Shown here piece after piece: positions 1-5,373 of a DNA stretch of 7,543 nucleotides. Within the stretch, counting starts at the first letter, position 1; each line of letters opens with the position of its first letter. Source of the DNA: Bdellovibrionales bacterium (GTDB lineage Bacteria; Bdellovibrionota; UBA1018; CAIPTA01); assembly GCA_021730855.1 (NCBI GenBank), contig JAKFYM010000081.1, positions 1 through 7,543 on the forward strand, written 5' to 3'. A model generated the notes under the pieces. It did not search any database. It saw only the letters and a program-made list of their open reading frames with translations, and was not told the DNA's origin. Position numbers and translations under genes: made by a program.

Positions 1-122
1 GGAATTTGTATTTTCTCTCGCGGGGCCCGCGCAACTGTCCCTTTAGATAGTTGAAATCATTTGAAAACTTGCCTTTTTATCAACAGGCAAAGGGACCGGC
101 TTACGTAAGGCCCAGAAACTAC

Positions 123-128
123 TATGAT
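123..128 (+). promoter_or_regulatory. Candidate -10 element for the GAF-pilT unit
   Basis: TATGAT at 123-128 matches five of six bases of the sigma-70 -10 consensus. The matching -35 position (about 100-106) holds only a poor hexamer but coincides with the palindrome CTTACGTAAG (100-109), which could be an operator or activator site. A competing pair lies upstream: TTGAAA (51-56) with TTTTAT (75-80) at 18 bp spacing. Either choice gives a transcribed leader of roughly 110-155 nt. This is read from sequence only and is weak. Confidence 0.3.
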
Positions 129-188
129 CTTTCCTCTCCCAACCTCCTACCGCCAGAGTTCCTTATTTCCGACTAAAGCGCACGGTTA

Positions 189-230
189 AACCTGCCGAAA
201 GGTTCTTACGACGTCTCGAAAAGACGTTAG
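189..230 (+). promoter_or_regulatory. Tandem leader hairpins next to the ribosome binding site
   Basis: AACCT (189-193) pairs with AGGTT (200-204). ACGTCT (211-216) pairs perfectly with AGACGT (222-227) around a CGAAA loop, extendable by a G-U pair (210/228). The second stem ends only a few bases before the ribosome binding site at 231-237, so folding could affect translation. There is no T run, so it is not a terminator. The stems do not match a riboswitch class that I recognise. Confidence 0.4.
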
Positions 231-237
231 AAAGGAG
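231..237 (+). promoter_or_regulatory. Ribosome binding site supporting a TTG start
   Basis: AAAGGAG lies 6 nt before TTG at 244-246. This is a near-ideal Shine-Dalgarno match and spacing, and it justifies the non-ATG start of the GAF gene. Confidence 0.8.
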
Positions 238-243
238 AGCCTT

Positions 244-1071
244 TTGAGCAAGAAAGCCGAACAATCCGAAGAACAGCCGCTTGTCTTGGACACGTCCACC
301 GATCGTGAACAAGGGCTCTCCCAGAATTTCCCAGATGCCGTCTTCGACATCATCACCTTGGATGCCGAAGAAGGTGGGGCCGCGGCTTTGGTCAATGAGA
401 CCGCCGAGGCCGTGCATGAATTGATTGGCGGCGCCACGGGCACGAATATCCCTGCCTACACTGCCGACGGGGAATACCAGCTAGAGCTCGGGGGCGAGCT
501 TCAATCTCCTTCTCTCGCTAGCCTCACCACTTTAGAATCCCCCAATCTCAGCGCCAAATGGGAAATGGCCAATAAACTATTTCAGTTTGTGATGTGCGAG
601 AAGTCCTTTGCCGATCTTGTGGAGGGCGCTCTACTTGTGTTGATGCGCGCCGTGCAGGCTCAGGCTGGATCGGTGCTCGAGATCGACCGCGAACGCCAAG
701 AGTTTTTCTTCCGTGCCTCCGTAGGGGGCGGCGATCCCGAGAAGGTCAAAACCTTCCGCGTGCCTTGCAATAAAGGTCTCGTGGGGCAAGTGGCCGAAAC
801 GCGCGCCCCGCTCTTGCTGCGCGATCTAGATAGTGACCAGGTTCAGCTGCGGGCGATCAGTGCCAGCACGGGCTTCGACGCTCGAACCTGCATCGCGGCG
901 CCGATCCTGGTGGGCGGGGAGCTCTTTGGCGTGGTCGAGATTTTTAACAAAAACGGCGATGCTGTTTTTAGCGAAAAAGATTTGGAGACCCTCGTGGAAG
1001 GGGTGCAGATGATCACCAAGATCCTCGAGGTGCGCTTCCTGATGGCCGAACTCGTTCGCAGGCAAAGGTAA
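244..1071 (+). CDS. GAF-domain protein, putative sensor linked to PilT
   Basis: This is a 275-residue soluble protein with no signal peptide or membrane segment. The start is TTG at 244, chosen for the strong ribosome binding site 6 nt upstream. Residues 1-100 are acidic, low in pattern and probably disordered. Residues about 105-262 read as a GAF domain: an AGSVLEID strand near 141-148, GLVGQVAETRAPLLLRDL (178-195), and the core strand CIAAPILVGGELFGVVEIFNK (216-236). The segment N235-K236 to F242 and D246 resembles the NKFDE signature of cyclic-nucleotide-binding GAF domains, but the final Glu is Leu247. No catalytic output domain (GGDEF, kinase, HTH) is attached, so it probably acts by binding a partner. 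The next gene, a PilT-type ATPase, starts 5 nt after the stop, so the two are surely co-transcribed; I infer a role in controlling pilus retraction or motility. The ligand is unknown. Confidence 0.88.
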   Translation: MSKKAEQSEEQPLVLDTSTDREQGLSQNFPDAVFDIITLDAEEGGAAALVNETAEAVHELIGGATGTNIPAYTADGEYQLELGGELQSPSLASLTTLESPNLSAKWEMANKLFQFVMCEKSFADLVEGALLVLMRAVQAQAGSVLEIDRERQEFFFRASVGGGDPEKVKTFRVPCNKGLVGQVAETRAPLLLRDLDSDQVQLRAISASTGFDARTCIAAPILVGGELFGVVEIFNKNGDAVFSEKDLETLVEGVQMITKILEVRFLMAELVRRQR

Positions 1072-1076
1072 AGCCC

Positions 1077-2438
1077 ATGGATGAGGAGCAGGAACCACAG
1101 CAGCCGCAGGTTTCCGAGCCAGTCGAGGAAGCAGAAAAAAAACCGCTCTCGATCCAATCGCTATTGCGTGGACTGCTCAAGCACAAAGCTTCCGACCTGC
1201 ACGTGAAGGTGGGGCGCCCGCCCTTGTATCGGATCAACGGCAAGCTATTGCCCGCCAAGCTCCCGGCCCTCGACGTGGAAGATGTAAAACGTCTCGCCTA
1301 TAGCACCATGACGTCCAAACAGATCAAAGAGTTCGAAGAAAACCTTCAGGTGGACTTTGGCTATCTCGTGCCCGGCATGGCGCGCTTTCGCACCAATGTG
1401 TACATGCAAAAAGGCACGCTAGCTTTTGTGATCCGCATGGTGCCGCTCGAGGTGCCCGTGCTCGCCTCCCTACATCTTCCGCCCATTCTCGAGGAGCTGG
1501 CCCTGAAGTCGCGCGGGCTGCTGCTGGTTTGTGGGGCCACGGGCTCGGGAAAATCCACCACCATGGCGGCGATGATTGAACACATCAACCGCAACTGCCG
1601 CGCGCATGTGGTCACGATCGAAGATCCGATCGAATATATTTTTGATGACAAAGTGGGCACCGTATCGCAACGGGAAGTGGGCGTGGACGCCACGAATATG
1701 ACTTCGGCAATGCGGGCGGCTTTACGCCAGGATCCCGACGTCATCATGATTGGGGAGATGCGCGATTTTTCCACGATGCAGACCGCAATCAGCGCCGCGG
1801 AGACCGGCCACCTCGTGGTGAGCACGCTCCACACCAATTCTGCTGCACAAAGTTTGGATCGTATCATCGACACTTTTCCCGTGGAGGCGCAGAACCAATT
1901 GCGCATCCAACTAGCGAGCACCCTGCTCGGAGTGGTGGCCCAGCGGCTCGTGCGCCGGGCTGACGGCAATGGCCGCGTCGTGGCCTGTGAGGTGCTGGCG
2001 CGTTCGCCTACGGTGGAGAAGCTCATCCTCGAGGGACGCACGAAGGACCTGGATGCGGTGATGGAAGATTCCAATCTTTATTATAAAATGCAGACCATGA
2101 ACCAGGCGCTGGAGCGTTTGGTGCGTGAGGGCGTGGTCACCAAAGAGGAAGCCATCCTCAACAGTGACAAAAAAGAGGACCTCGAGCTGAAACTTTCGGG
2201 AATGGTGGCGGGGTCGCAGGGGGGAGTGGAAGCTGCCGAGCTGATGAAGCAGGCGAGCGATGGCACGCGCTCCAAGATTCGTGAGATTGAGGGAGAGTCA
2301 CAGCACGGCACGCGCACGATCGAGGATAGCCTCGAGAGGCAGACCTCAGGCATTGTGGTCGAAGGCATGGGGCGGAATGCGGAGCCAAAAACCACGCAAT
2401 CGAAGCTAACGAGTTTTTTCAAAAAGAAACCGGCTTAA
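1077..2438 (+). CDS. pilT: PilT/PilU-type type IV pilus retraction ATPase
   Basis: This is a 453-residue cytoplasmic secretion-type ATPase of the GspE/PilT family. PilT and PilU hexamers at the pilus base drive pilin disassembly and twitching. Residues 1-22 are an acidic, Gln-rich leader. Residues 23-125 form the N-terminal PAS-like domain (KASDLHVKVGRPPLYRINGKL, 37-57). The RecA-like domain has Walker A GATGSGKST (153-161), the Asp box TIEDPIEYIF (180-189), the Walker B region RQDPDVIMIGEMRD (217-230) and the His box HLVVSTLHT (245-253). A zinc-binding four-Cys cluster, as in PilB/GspE, is absent, so this is not an assembly ATPase. The position of the PilT AIRNLIRE motif reads TVEKLILE (312-319), which is atypical, so a PilU-like accessory role is possible. 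Residues 364-453 are a hydrophilic tail beyond the usual PilT length, ending in FFKKKPA. AAAGG at 1064-1068 is a reasonable ribosome binding site. Confidence 0.93.
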   Translation: MDEEQEPQQPQVSEPVEEAEKKPLSIQSLLRGLLKHKASDLHVKVGRPPLYRINGKLLPAKLPALDVEDVKRLAYSTMTSKQIKEFEENLQVDFGYLVPGMARFRTNVYMQKGTLAFVIRMVPLEVPVLASLHLPPILEELALKSRGLLLVCGATGSGKSTTMAAMIEHINRNCRAHVVTIEDPIEYIFDDKVGTVSQREVGVDATNMTSAMRAALRQDPDVIMIGEMRDFSTMQTAISAAETGHLVVSTLHTNSAAQSLDRIIDTFPVEAQNQLRIQLASTLLGVVAQRLVRRADGNGRVVACEVLARSPTVEKLILEGRTKDLDAVMEDSNLYYKMQTMNQALERLVREGVVTKEEAILNSDKKEDLELKLSGMVAGSQGGVEAAELMKQASDGTRSKIREIEGESQHGTRTIEDSLERQTSGIVVEGMGRNAEPKTTQSKLTSFFKKKPA

Positions 2439-2511
2439 CGCAAGAGTTGAGTGAGGACCTGAAAGGTTTATTCCTTGTTGCCGATGGCTTCACTGCCTCG
2501 ACGTTTCCTTA

Positions 2512-2534
2512 CAAAACTAGGTGCCTGTTTTTTG
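2512..2534. terminator. Candidate bidirectional terminator between convergent genes
   Basis: AAAAC (2513-2517) pairs with GTTTT (2527-2531), and AGG (2519-2521) faces CCT (2524-2526) with a one-base bulge. Six T follow on the plus strand (2528-2533); on the minus strand the AAAA at 2513-2516 reads as a short T run. It lies between the pilT stop and the minus-strand ferredoxin-like gene and overlaps that gene's stop codon. The stem has little GC, so termination may be weak. Confidence 0.35.
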
Positions 2535-2726
2535 GGGTAGCGGAGCGGCGTCCTTCACGCATTCGTCGAGAATGGCCTGCACCCTTGATTCGCAAGTCCC
2601 ACATCCCGTGCAGCAAAACAAAGTGGCTTTTAGCGCATCAATGGACTGATTTCCGGCCTGAATGGCCTGCTTGATCTCTCCGCGAGAAACCGTCATGCAG
2701 ATACAGATCAAATCATCGTCGCTCAT
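2517..2726 (-). CDS. BFD-like [2Fe-2S]-binding protein
   Basis: This is a 69-residue protein of the bacterioferritin-associated ferredoxin (Fer2_BFD) type. The four cluster ligands are visible as CxC near the N-terminus (C8, C10 in DLICICMTVS) and CxxC in FCCTGCGTCES (C42, C45), with EIKQAI and a Gly turn between them and a helix VQAILDE after, as in the family. Such domains occur alone (Bfd, which helps release iron from bacterioferritin) or as parts of nitrite reductases and NifU-like proteins; the partner here is unknown. The tail AAPLPQKTGT is probably flexible. The start at 2726 (MSDDD) fits family length. An in-frame ATG at 2757-2759 would add 11 residues (MLLFFITDKWE) and overlap the divergent gene's ATG; AAGGAG lies 13 nt before that one, while GGGAG abuts the ATG used here. 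The start is therefore uncertain, but the gene is solid. Confidence 0.8.
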   Translation of the reverse strand: MSDDDLICICMTVSRGEIKQAIQAGNQSIDALKATLFCCTGCGTCESRVQAILDECVKDAAPLPQKTGT

Positions 2727-2740
2727 CTCCCACTTATCGG

Positions 2741-2746
2741 TTATAA
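2741..2746. promoter_or_regulatory. Candidate shared -10 element for divergent genes
   Basis: TTATAA is self-complementary and lies in the short gap between the minus-strand [2Fe-2S] gene and the plus-strand M48-like gene. It gives TATAAA on the plus strand (2742-2747) and TATAAC on the minus strand (2744-2739). Neither strand has a good -35 hexamer at 16-18 bp, and the implied 5' leaders would be only a few bases. The evidence is weak. Confidence 0.25.
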
Positions 2747-2757
2747 AGAAAAGAAGC

Positions 2758-3498
2758 ATGAATCTCTTTCTTCTCCTTGGCTTAGCTGTTCTCGTGGGGC
2801 TCTATATTTGGGACCTTCGTTATTTTGCCCTGCCGCGTTTGATCCAGTGGCTCGGAGCGCGCGAAATCGAAAACGATCCCGTGTGGCGGAAGGTGCAGGA
2901 AAAGTTGGCTTATTTAGCCCACCGCCAGCGTGTGCCGCAGCCGAAGGTTTGGATTCTGCCGGAGTTCGCTCCGAATGCCCTCGTCCTGCGCTCTCGCGGC
3001 ACTCCCGCGCAGCTGTTGCTTACCGAAGGCTTACTACGCGCGCTTTCTTCGGAAGAGCTAGACGCGGCCCTGGCGCTATGTCTGGCTCATGGCTACCAAG
3101 CGCGCCGTCGAGCCGCCACCACTTGGTGCCTCATCTTTTTTCCCTTTTCGCGTCTATTGCAAACCTATCCTCTTGGCTTGCAGCTCTTCCTCTTTCCAAT
3201 GATTTCCTTTCTATTACGCTTGGTTATTTGGCCACGAAGCATGAAGGCTGCGGACCAAAATGTGGCCGAAGGCCAGAGTTCTTTGGTTGTTGCTGCGGTG
3301 CTGCAAAGGTTGGTGGTGGTAAACAAAAAAATCCCACTCCAGCGCTGGAATTTGGCCCTGGATGGCTTATTTTTGCTTTCCCCCCTCGTTCTCGAAGAAA
3401 GTCCCTTCTGGGTTTTCCCGCTCCAGCCCTCCATTCCCCAAAGGAGAGCCTGGCTGCTCGAGGGCACCGCTTGCGAAACTCAGCCCTCTTTGTCATAA
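2758..3498 (+). CDS. M48/HtpX-like membrane protein lacking the zinc site
   Basis: This is a 246-residue protein. An N-terminal membrane segment (3-19) is followed by two hydrophobic stretches (about 121-137 and 138-157), the layout of HtpX-like peptidases. Family landmarks are recognisable: VPQPKVWILPEFAPNAL (59-75, the PNA motif), LLLTEGLLRALSSEELDAAL (86-105), a degenerate xxxxAD segment (SMKAAD, 161-166) and a late QPSIPQRRAWL (223-233) where the family has HPs..eRi..L. The HExxH zinc motif is LCLAH (107-111), so the first His and catalytic Glu are lost; the third-ligand Glu of ExxAD aligns with Met162. It is therefore predicted to be non-proteolytic. The frame is intact, arguing for a retained pseudo-enzyme, although a slowly decaying gene is possible. 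The start at 2758 places the membrane segment at the N-terminus; an upstream ATG at 2662 would run through the opposite-strand gene. The only ribosome binding site is a purine run (AAAGAAAAGAAG). A DUF1844 gene follows after 9 nt. Confidence 0.75.
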   Translation: MNLFLLLGLAVLVGLYIWDLRYFALPRLIQWLGAREIENDPVWRKVQEKLAYLAHRQRVPQPKVWILPEFAPNALVLRSRGTPAQLLLTEGLLRALSSEELDAALALCLAHGYQARRRAATTWCLIFFPFSRLLQTYPLGLQLFLFPMISFLLRLVIWPRSMKAADQNVAEGQSSLVVAAVLQRLVVVNKKIPLQRWNLALDGLFLLSPLVLEESPFWVFPLQPSIPQRRAWLLEGTACETQPSLS

Positions 3499-3507
3499 CA
3501 TCCCTCT

Positions 3508-3756
3508 ATGAGTTCTATCGACTTTCCCACCTTTGTGCTTTCCGTGGCCTCTGCTTCCATGATGGGATTGGGCTTAGCCCCTAGGCCCGAATCCGGCAAA
3601 ACGGAATTGGACCTAGAAATGGCCCGGCAGAATATTGATCTGCTGGAAATGATCCAGAAGAAAACCCTTAACAACCTAACTCCCGACGAAACCAATCTAT
3701 TGGAGCGAGTGTTGTACGAAGTGCGCACGAAGTTCCTGGAAGTGAGTAAAAAATAA
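3508..3756 (+). CDS. DUF1844 family protein
   Basis: This is an 82-residue small protein. It fits the DUF1844 pattern well: an N-terminal segment FPTFVLSVASASMMGLGLAP (6-25), then a linker, then the conserved helical part with ARQNIDLLEMIQKKTLNNLT (39-58), PDETNLLERVLYEVRTKFLE (59-78). The function of the family is not known. The N-terminal segment is moderately hydrophobic but short and interrupted, so membrane association is uncertain. No clear ribosome binding site precedes the ATG, which lies 9 nt after the previous stop, so translation is probably coupled to the M48-like gene. Its own stop overlaps the HtrA start in TAATG, tying it to the protease gene. Confidence 0.85.
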   Translation: MSSIDFPTFVLSVASASMMGLGLAPRPESGKTELDLEMARQNIDLLEMIQKKTLNNLTPDETNLLERVLYEVRTKFLEVSKK

Positions 3757-5273
3757 TGAGACGGACAGCGAAGGTACTTTTGATCGGGCTGGGACTTGCC
3801 TTAGGTGGGACCCAGTTCTTTAGCGGCATGGCGTTGGCAGAAAAAACCAAAGTCGGCTCGGTGACGGACAATCTCAAAGATCTTTTTGTGGAGCTATCCA
3901 AGCGGATGGTGCCCACCGTGGTGAATATTTACACCACCCAAATCGTAAAAAATCCCTATGGCGGAGGCCCGCAGGCGGATCTCTACCGGCAGTTCTTCGA
4001 GCAGTTTTTTGGCGAAGAGTTCGGTGGCCCCGGTGGCCCCACGCCGCGCAATGGCCGGCCTCAGGCGCGCAAATCCCAAAGTTTGGGTTCGGGTTTCATC
4101 ATTGATGAAAAAGAAGGCTTAATCCTCACGAACTACCATGTGGTGGCCGAGGCCGACGAGATCAAGATCATCCTCACCGAAGCGGATGCGGATCGCGAAG
4201 GCATCGACGCCAAAGTGGTGGGCAGTGATGCCGAGGCCGATGTGGCGCTGCTAAAGATCAAAGTAGATCGTAAGCTCCAGGCGGCACCGCTCGGAGATTC
4301 CGATGCGCTAGAGGTGGGGGAGTGGGTGATGGCGATCGGCAATCCCTTTGGCCATGGCCACACAGTGACCAAAGGAATTATCTCCGCCAAGGAGCGCGTG
4401 ATTGCGCCCATCTCGGAATTTGCGAACTACTTGCAAACCGACACTCCAATCAATCCCGGAAATTCTGGTGGGCCCCTGATCAATACGGCCGGCGAAGTGA
4501 TTGGCATCAATACGGCAATCAATGCCCAGGCGCAGGGCATTGGCTTTGCGATCCCGGTCAACTATGTAAAACGCCTCTTGCCCGAGCTGCGTACCAAGGG
4601 TGTGGTCACCCGTGGTTTCATCGGCGTGAACATTCGGGAGCTAGATCCGGCCCTCCTGAAAGGCATGAGCCTGCCTAAGGGGACCACGGGCGTGGCCGTG
4701 ACCGAAGTCTATGCCGGCGAGCCTGCCGCCAAAGCGGGCATCAGGCCCTATGACGTGATCACGAGCATCAACGGCAAAAAAATCCTCAATGGCCGCGATC
4801 TTGTGGGCACCATCAGCTCTTTTGAGCCTGGCGCTAGTGCCACGGTAAATGTCCTGCGTGCGGGCAAGGAACAAACGTTTAAGGTATTGGTCGGCACGCG
4901 GCCCACGCGGGAAGCGCTGGCCGGCCAAGGCAGCCGCCCACGTTCGCGCAGCGTGCAGCCTTCGCTCGATATCGGCATGACAGTGGAAGACCCCGATGCC
5001 GAAATGCGCAAAGCCCTAGGATTGCCGGCGAGCGTGAAGGGAGTGGTGGTCTCTAGGGTCACGCCCGGATCGCCTGCCGAAGAGGCGGGCCTGGAGCGGG
5101 GCGACTTGATCGTGGAAGTGGACCGCAAACCCACCCCCAACACGGGCGTTTTTGCTCGCGTATTTCGCGCGCCCAAGGCCTATCTGGTGCGTTTTCGCCG
5201 AGGGGGAGAGGGCGTTGCCATCACCACCCTAGACTTGGGAAAACCTGCCGCGCCTAAGGTGGAAGAAGAATAG
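3756..5273 (+). CDS. degQ: HtrA/DegQ-type periplasmic serine endoprotease
   Basis: This is a 505-residue envelope protease and chaperone that degrades misfolded secreted proteins. Residues 1-28 are a signal peptide (RR, hydrophobic core, cleavage probably after MALA). The trypsin-like domain has the full triad: His128 in TNYHVV, Asp162 in EADVALLKI, Ser237 in PGNSGGP, with the usual IGNPFG at 194-199. Residues 66-108 form a Gly/Pro/Arg-rich loop without the Cys pair of E. coli DegP. Two PDZ domains follow (about 283-382 and 405-495), the first with RGFIGVNIREL (286-296) as carboxylate-binding loop. Length and domain order match DegP/DegQ/MucD; the exact subtype is undecided. The ATG overlaps the DUF1844 stop (TAATG), so the genes are translationally coupled. 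The C-terminal tail KPAAPKVEEE is acidic. Nothing catalytic is missing. Confidence 0.95.
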   Translation: MRRTAKVLLIGLGLALGGTQFFSGMALAEKTKVGSVTDNLKDLFVELSKRMVPTVVNIYTTQIVKNPYGGGPQADLYRQFFEQFFGEEFGGPGGPTPRNGRPQARKSQSLGSGFIIDEKEGLILTNYHVVAEADEIKIILTEADADREGIDAKVVGSDAEADVALLKIKVDRKLQAAPLGDSDALEVGEWVMAIGNPFGHGHTVTKGIISAKERVIAPISEFANYLQTDTPINPGNSGGPLINTAGEVIGINTAINAQAQGIGFAIPVNYVKRLLPELRTKGVVTRGFIGVNIRELDPALLKGMSLPKGTTGVAVTEVYAGEPAAKAGIRPYDVITSINGKKILNGRDLVGTISSFEPGASATVNVLRAGKEQTFKVLVGTRPTREALAGQGSRPRSRSVQPSLDIGMTVEDPDAEMRKALGLPASVKGVVVSRVTPGSPAEEAGLERGDLIVEVDRKPTPNTGVFARVFRAPKAYLVRFRRGGEGVAITTLDLGKPAAPKVEEE

Positions 5274-5296
5274 CTTTTTCGCAAACTTAGTCGACC

Positions 5297-5324
5297 CTAG
5301 ACAATTTCCGATTCGCTCCCATCT
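5297..5324 (+). promoter_or_regulatory. Candidate heat-shock (sigma-32-like) promoter of clpB
   Basis: CTAGACA (5297-5303) and TCCCATCT (5317-5324) are separated by 13 bp. They resemble the sigma-32 pattern CTTGAAA, 11-16 bp, CCCCATnT, with two mismatches in the -35 and one in the -10. Transcription would begin near 5331-5334, leaving a leader of about 40 nt to the ATG at 5374. clpB is a classic heat-shock gene, which makes the match plausible. No CIRCE element (TTAGCACTC/GAGTGCTAA) is seen. Confidence 0.4.
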
Positions 5325-5356
5325 TTTTGTTATGAGCGCCCCCTTTCAGGGCTTCA

Positions 5357-5364
5357 CAAAAGGA
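5357..5364 (+). promoter_or_regulatory. Ribosome binding site deciding the clpB start
   Basis: The purine run AAAAGGA within 5357-5364 lies about 9 nt before ATG at 5374. The in-frame ATG at 5332 has only a T-rich stretch upstream, so 5374 is favoured. Confidence 0.65.
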
Positions 5365-5373
5365 TGGTTGTTT

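Larger units (their letters stand above)
1..243 (+). other. Non-coding leader upstream of the GAF-pilT unit
   Basis: No credible coding region is visible; all three plus frames hit stops by position 54. The stretch carries several inverted repeats. A GC-rich dyad lies at 19-31. GTCCCTTT at 37-44 is perfectly complementary to AAAGGGAC at 89-96. TTGCCT (69-74) can pair with AGGCAA (85-90). CTTACGTAAG at 100-109 is a perfect palindrome. Two small hairpins with GAAA in their loops lie at 189-204 and 211-227. Positions 128-175 are pyrimidine-rich and otherwise featureless. The left end could hold the last codons of an upstream gene, but too little is present to say. Confidence 0.6.

Noticed and set aside
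19..31. GC-rich dyad as a terminator of an upstream gene
   Set aside because: No T run follows on either strand, and the upstream gene is not in the window.
175..230. Possible cyclic-di-GMP (GEMM-I) riboswitch, suggested by GCAC, AAACC and GAAA elements before a pilus-linked gene
   Set aside because: The conserved GGCAAACC and ACGCAAAGCC core is not present, nor is the second paired arm. The resemblance is limited to short common strings.
2570..2670. 11-bp direct repeat GAATGGCCTGC (2570-2580 and 2660-2670)
   Set aside because: Both copies lie in the same frame of the BFD-like gene and encode Gln-Ala-Ile; shared codon use explains them.
2447..2674. Plus-strand open frame after pilT
   Set aside because: It is antisense to the BFD-like gene, which has all four cluster cysteines in the correct spacing; the plus-strand product has no recognisable features.
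2808..3584. Long open frame (258 codons) on the plus strand overlapping the M48-like gene in another frame
   Set aside because: Its translation is rich in Arg, Ser, Pro and Ala without recognisable motifs, while the overlapping frame shows M48 landmarks and membrane segments and the end runs into the DUF1844 gene. It is probably a chance open frame.
5274..5373. Remnant of a ClpB N-domain, which would indicate a frameshift or deletion
   Set aside because: Translated frames across this gap show no Clp N-domain pattern, and an intact htrA ends directly before it.
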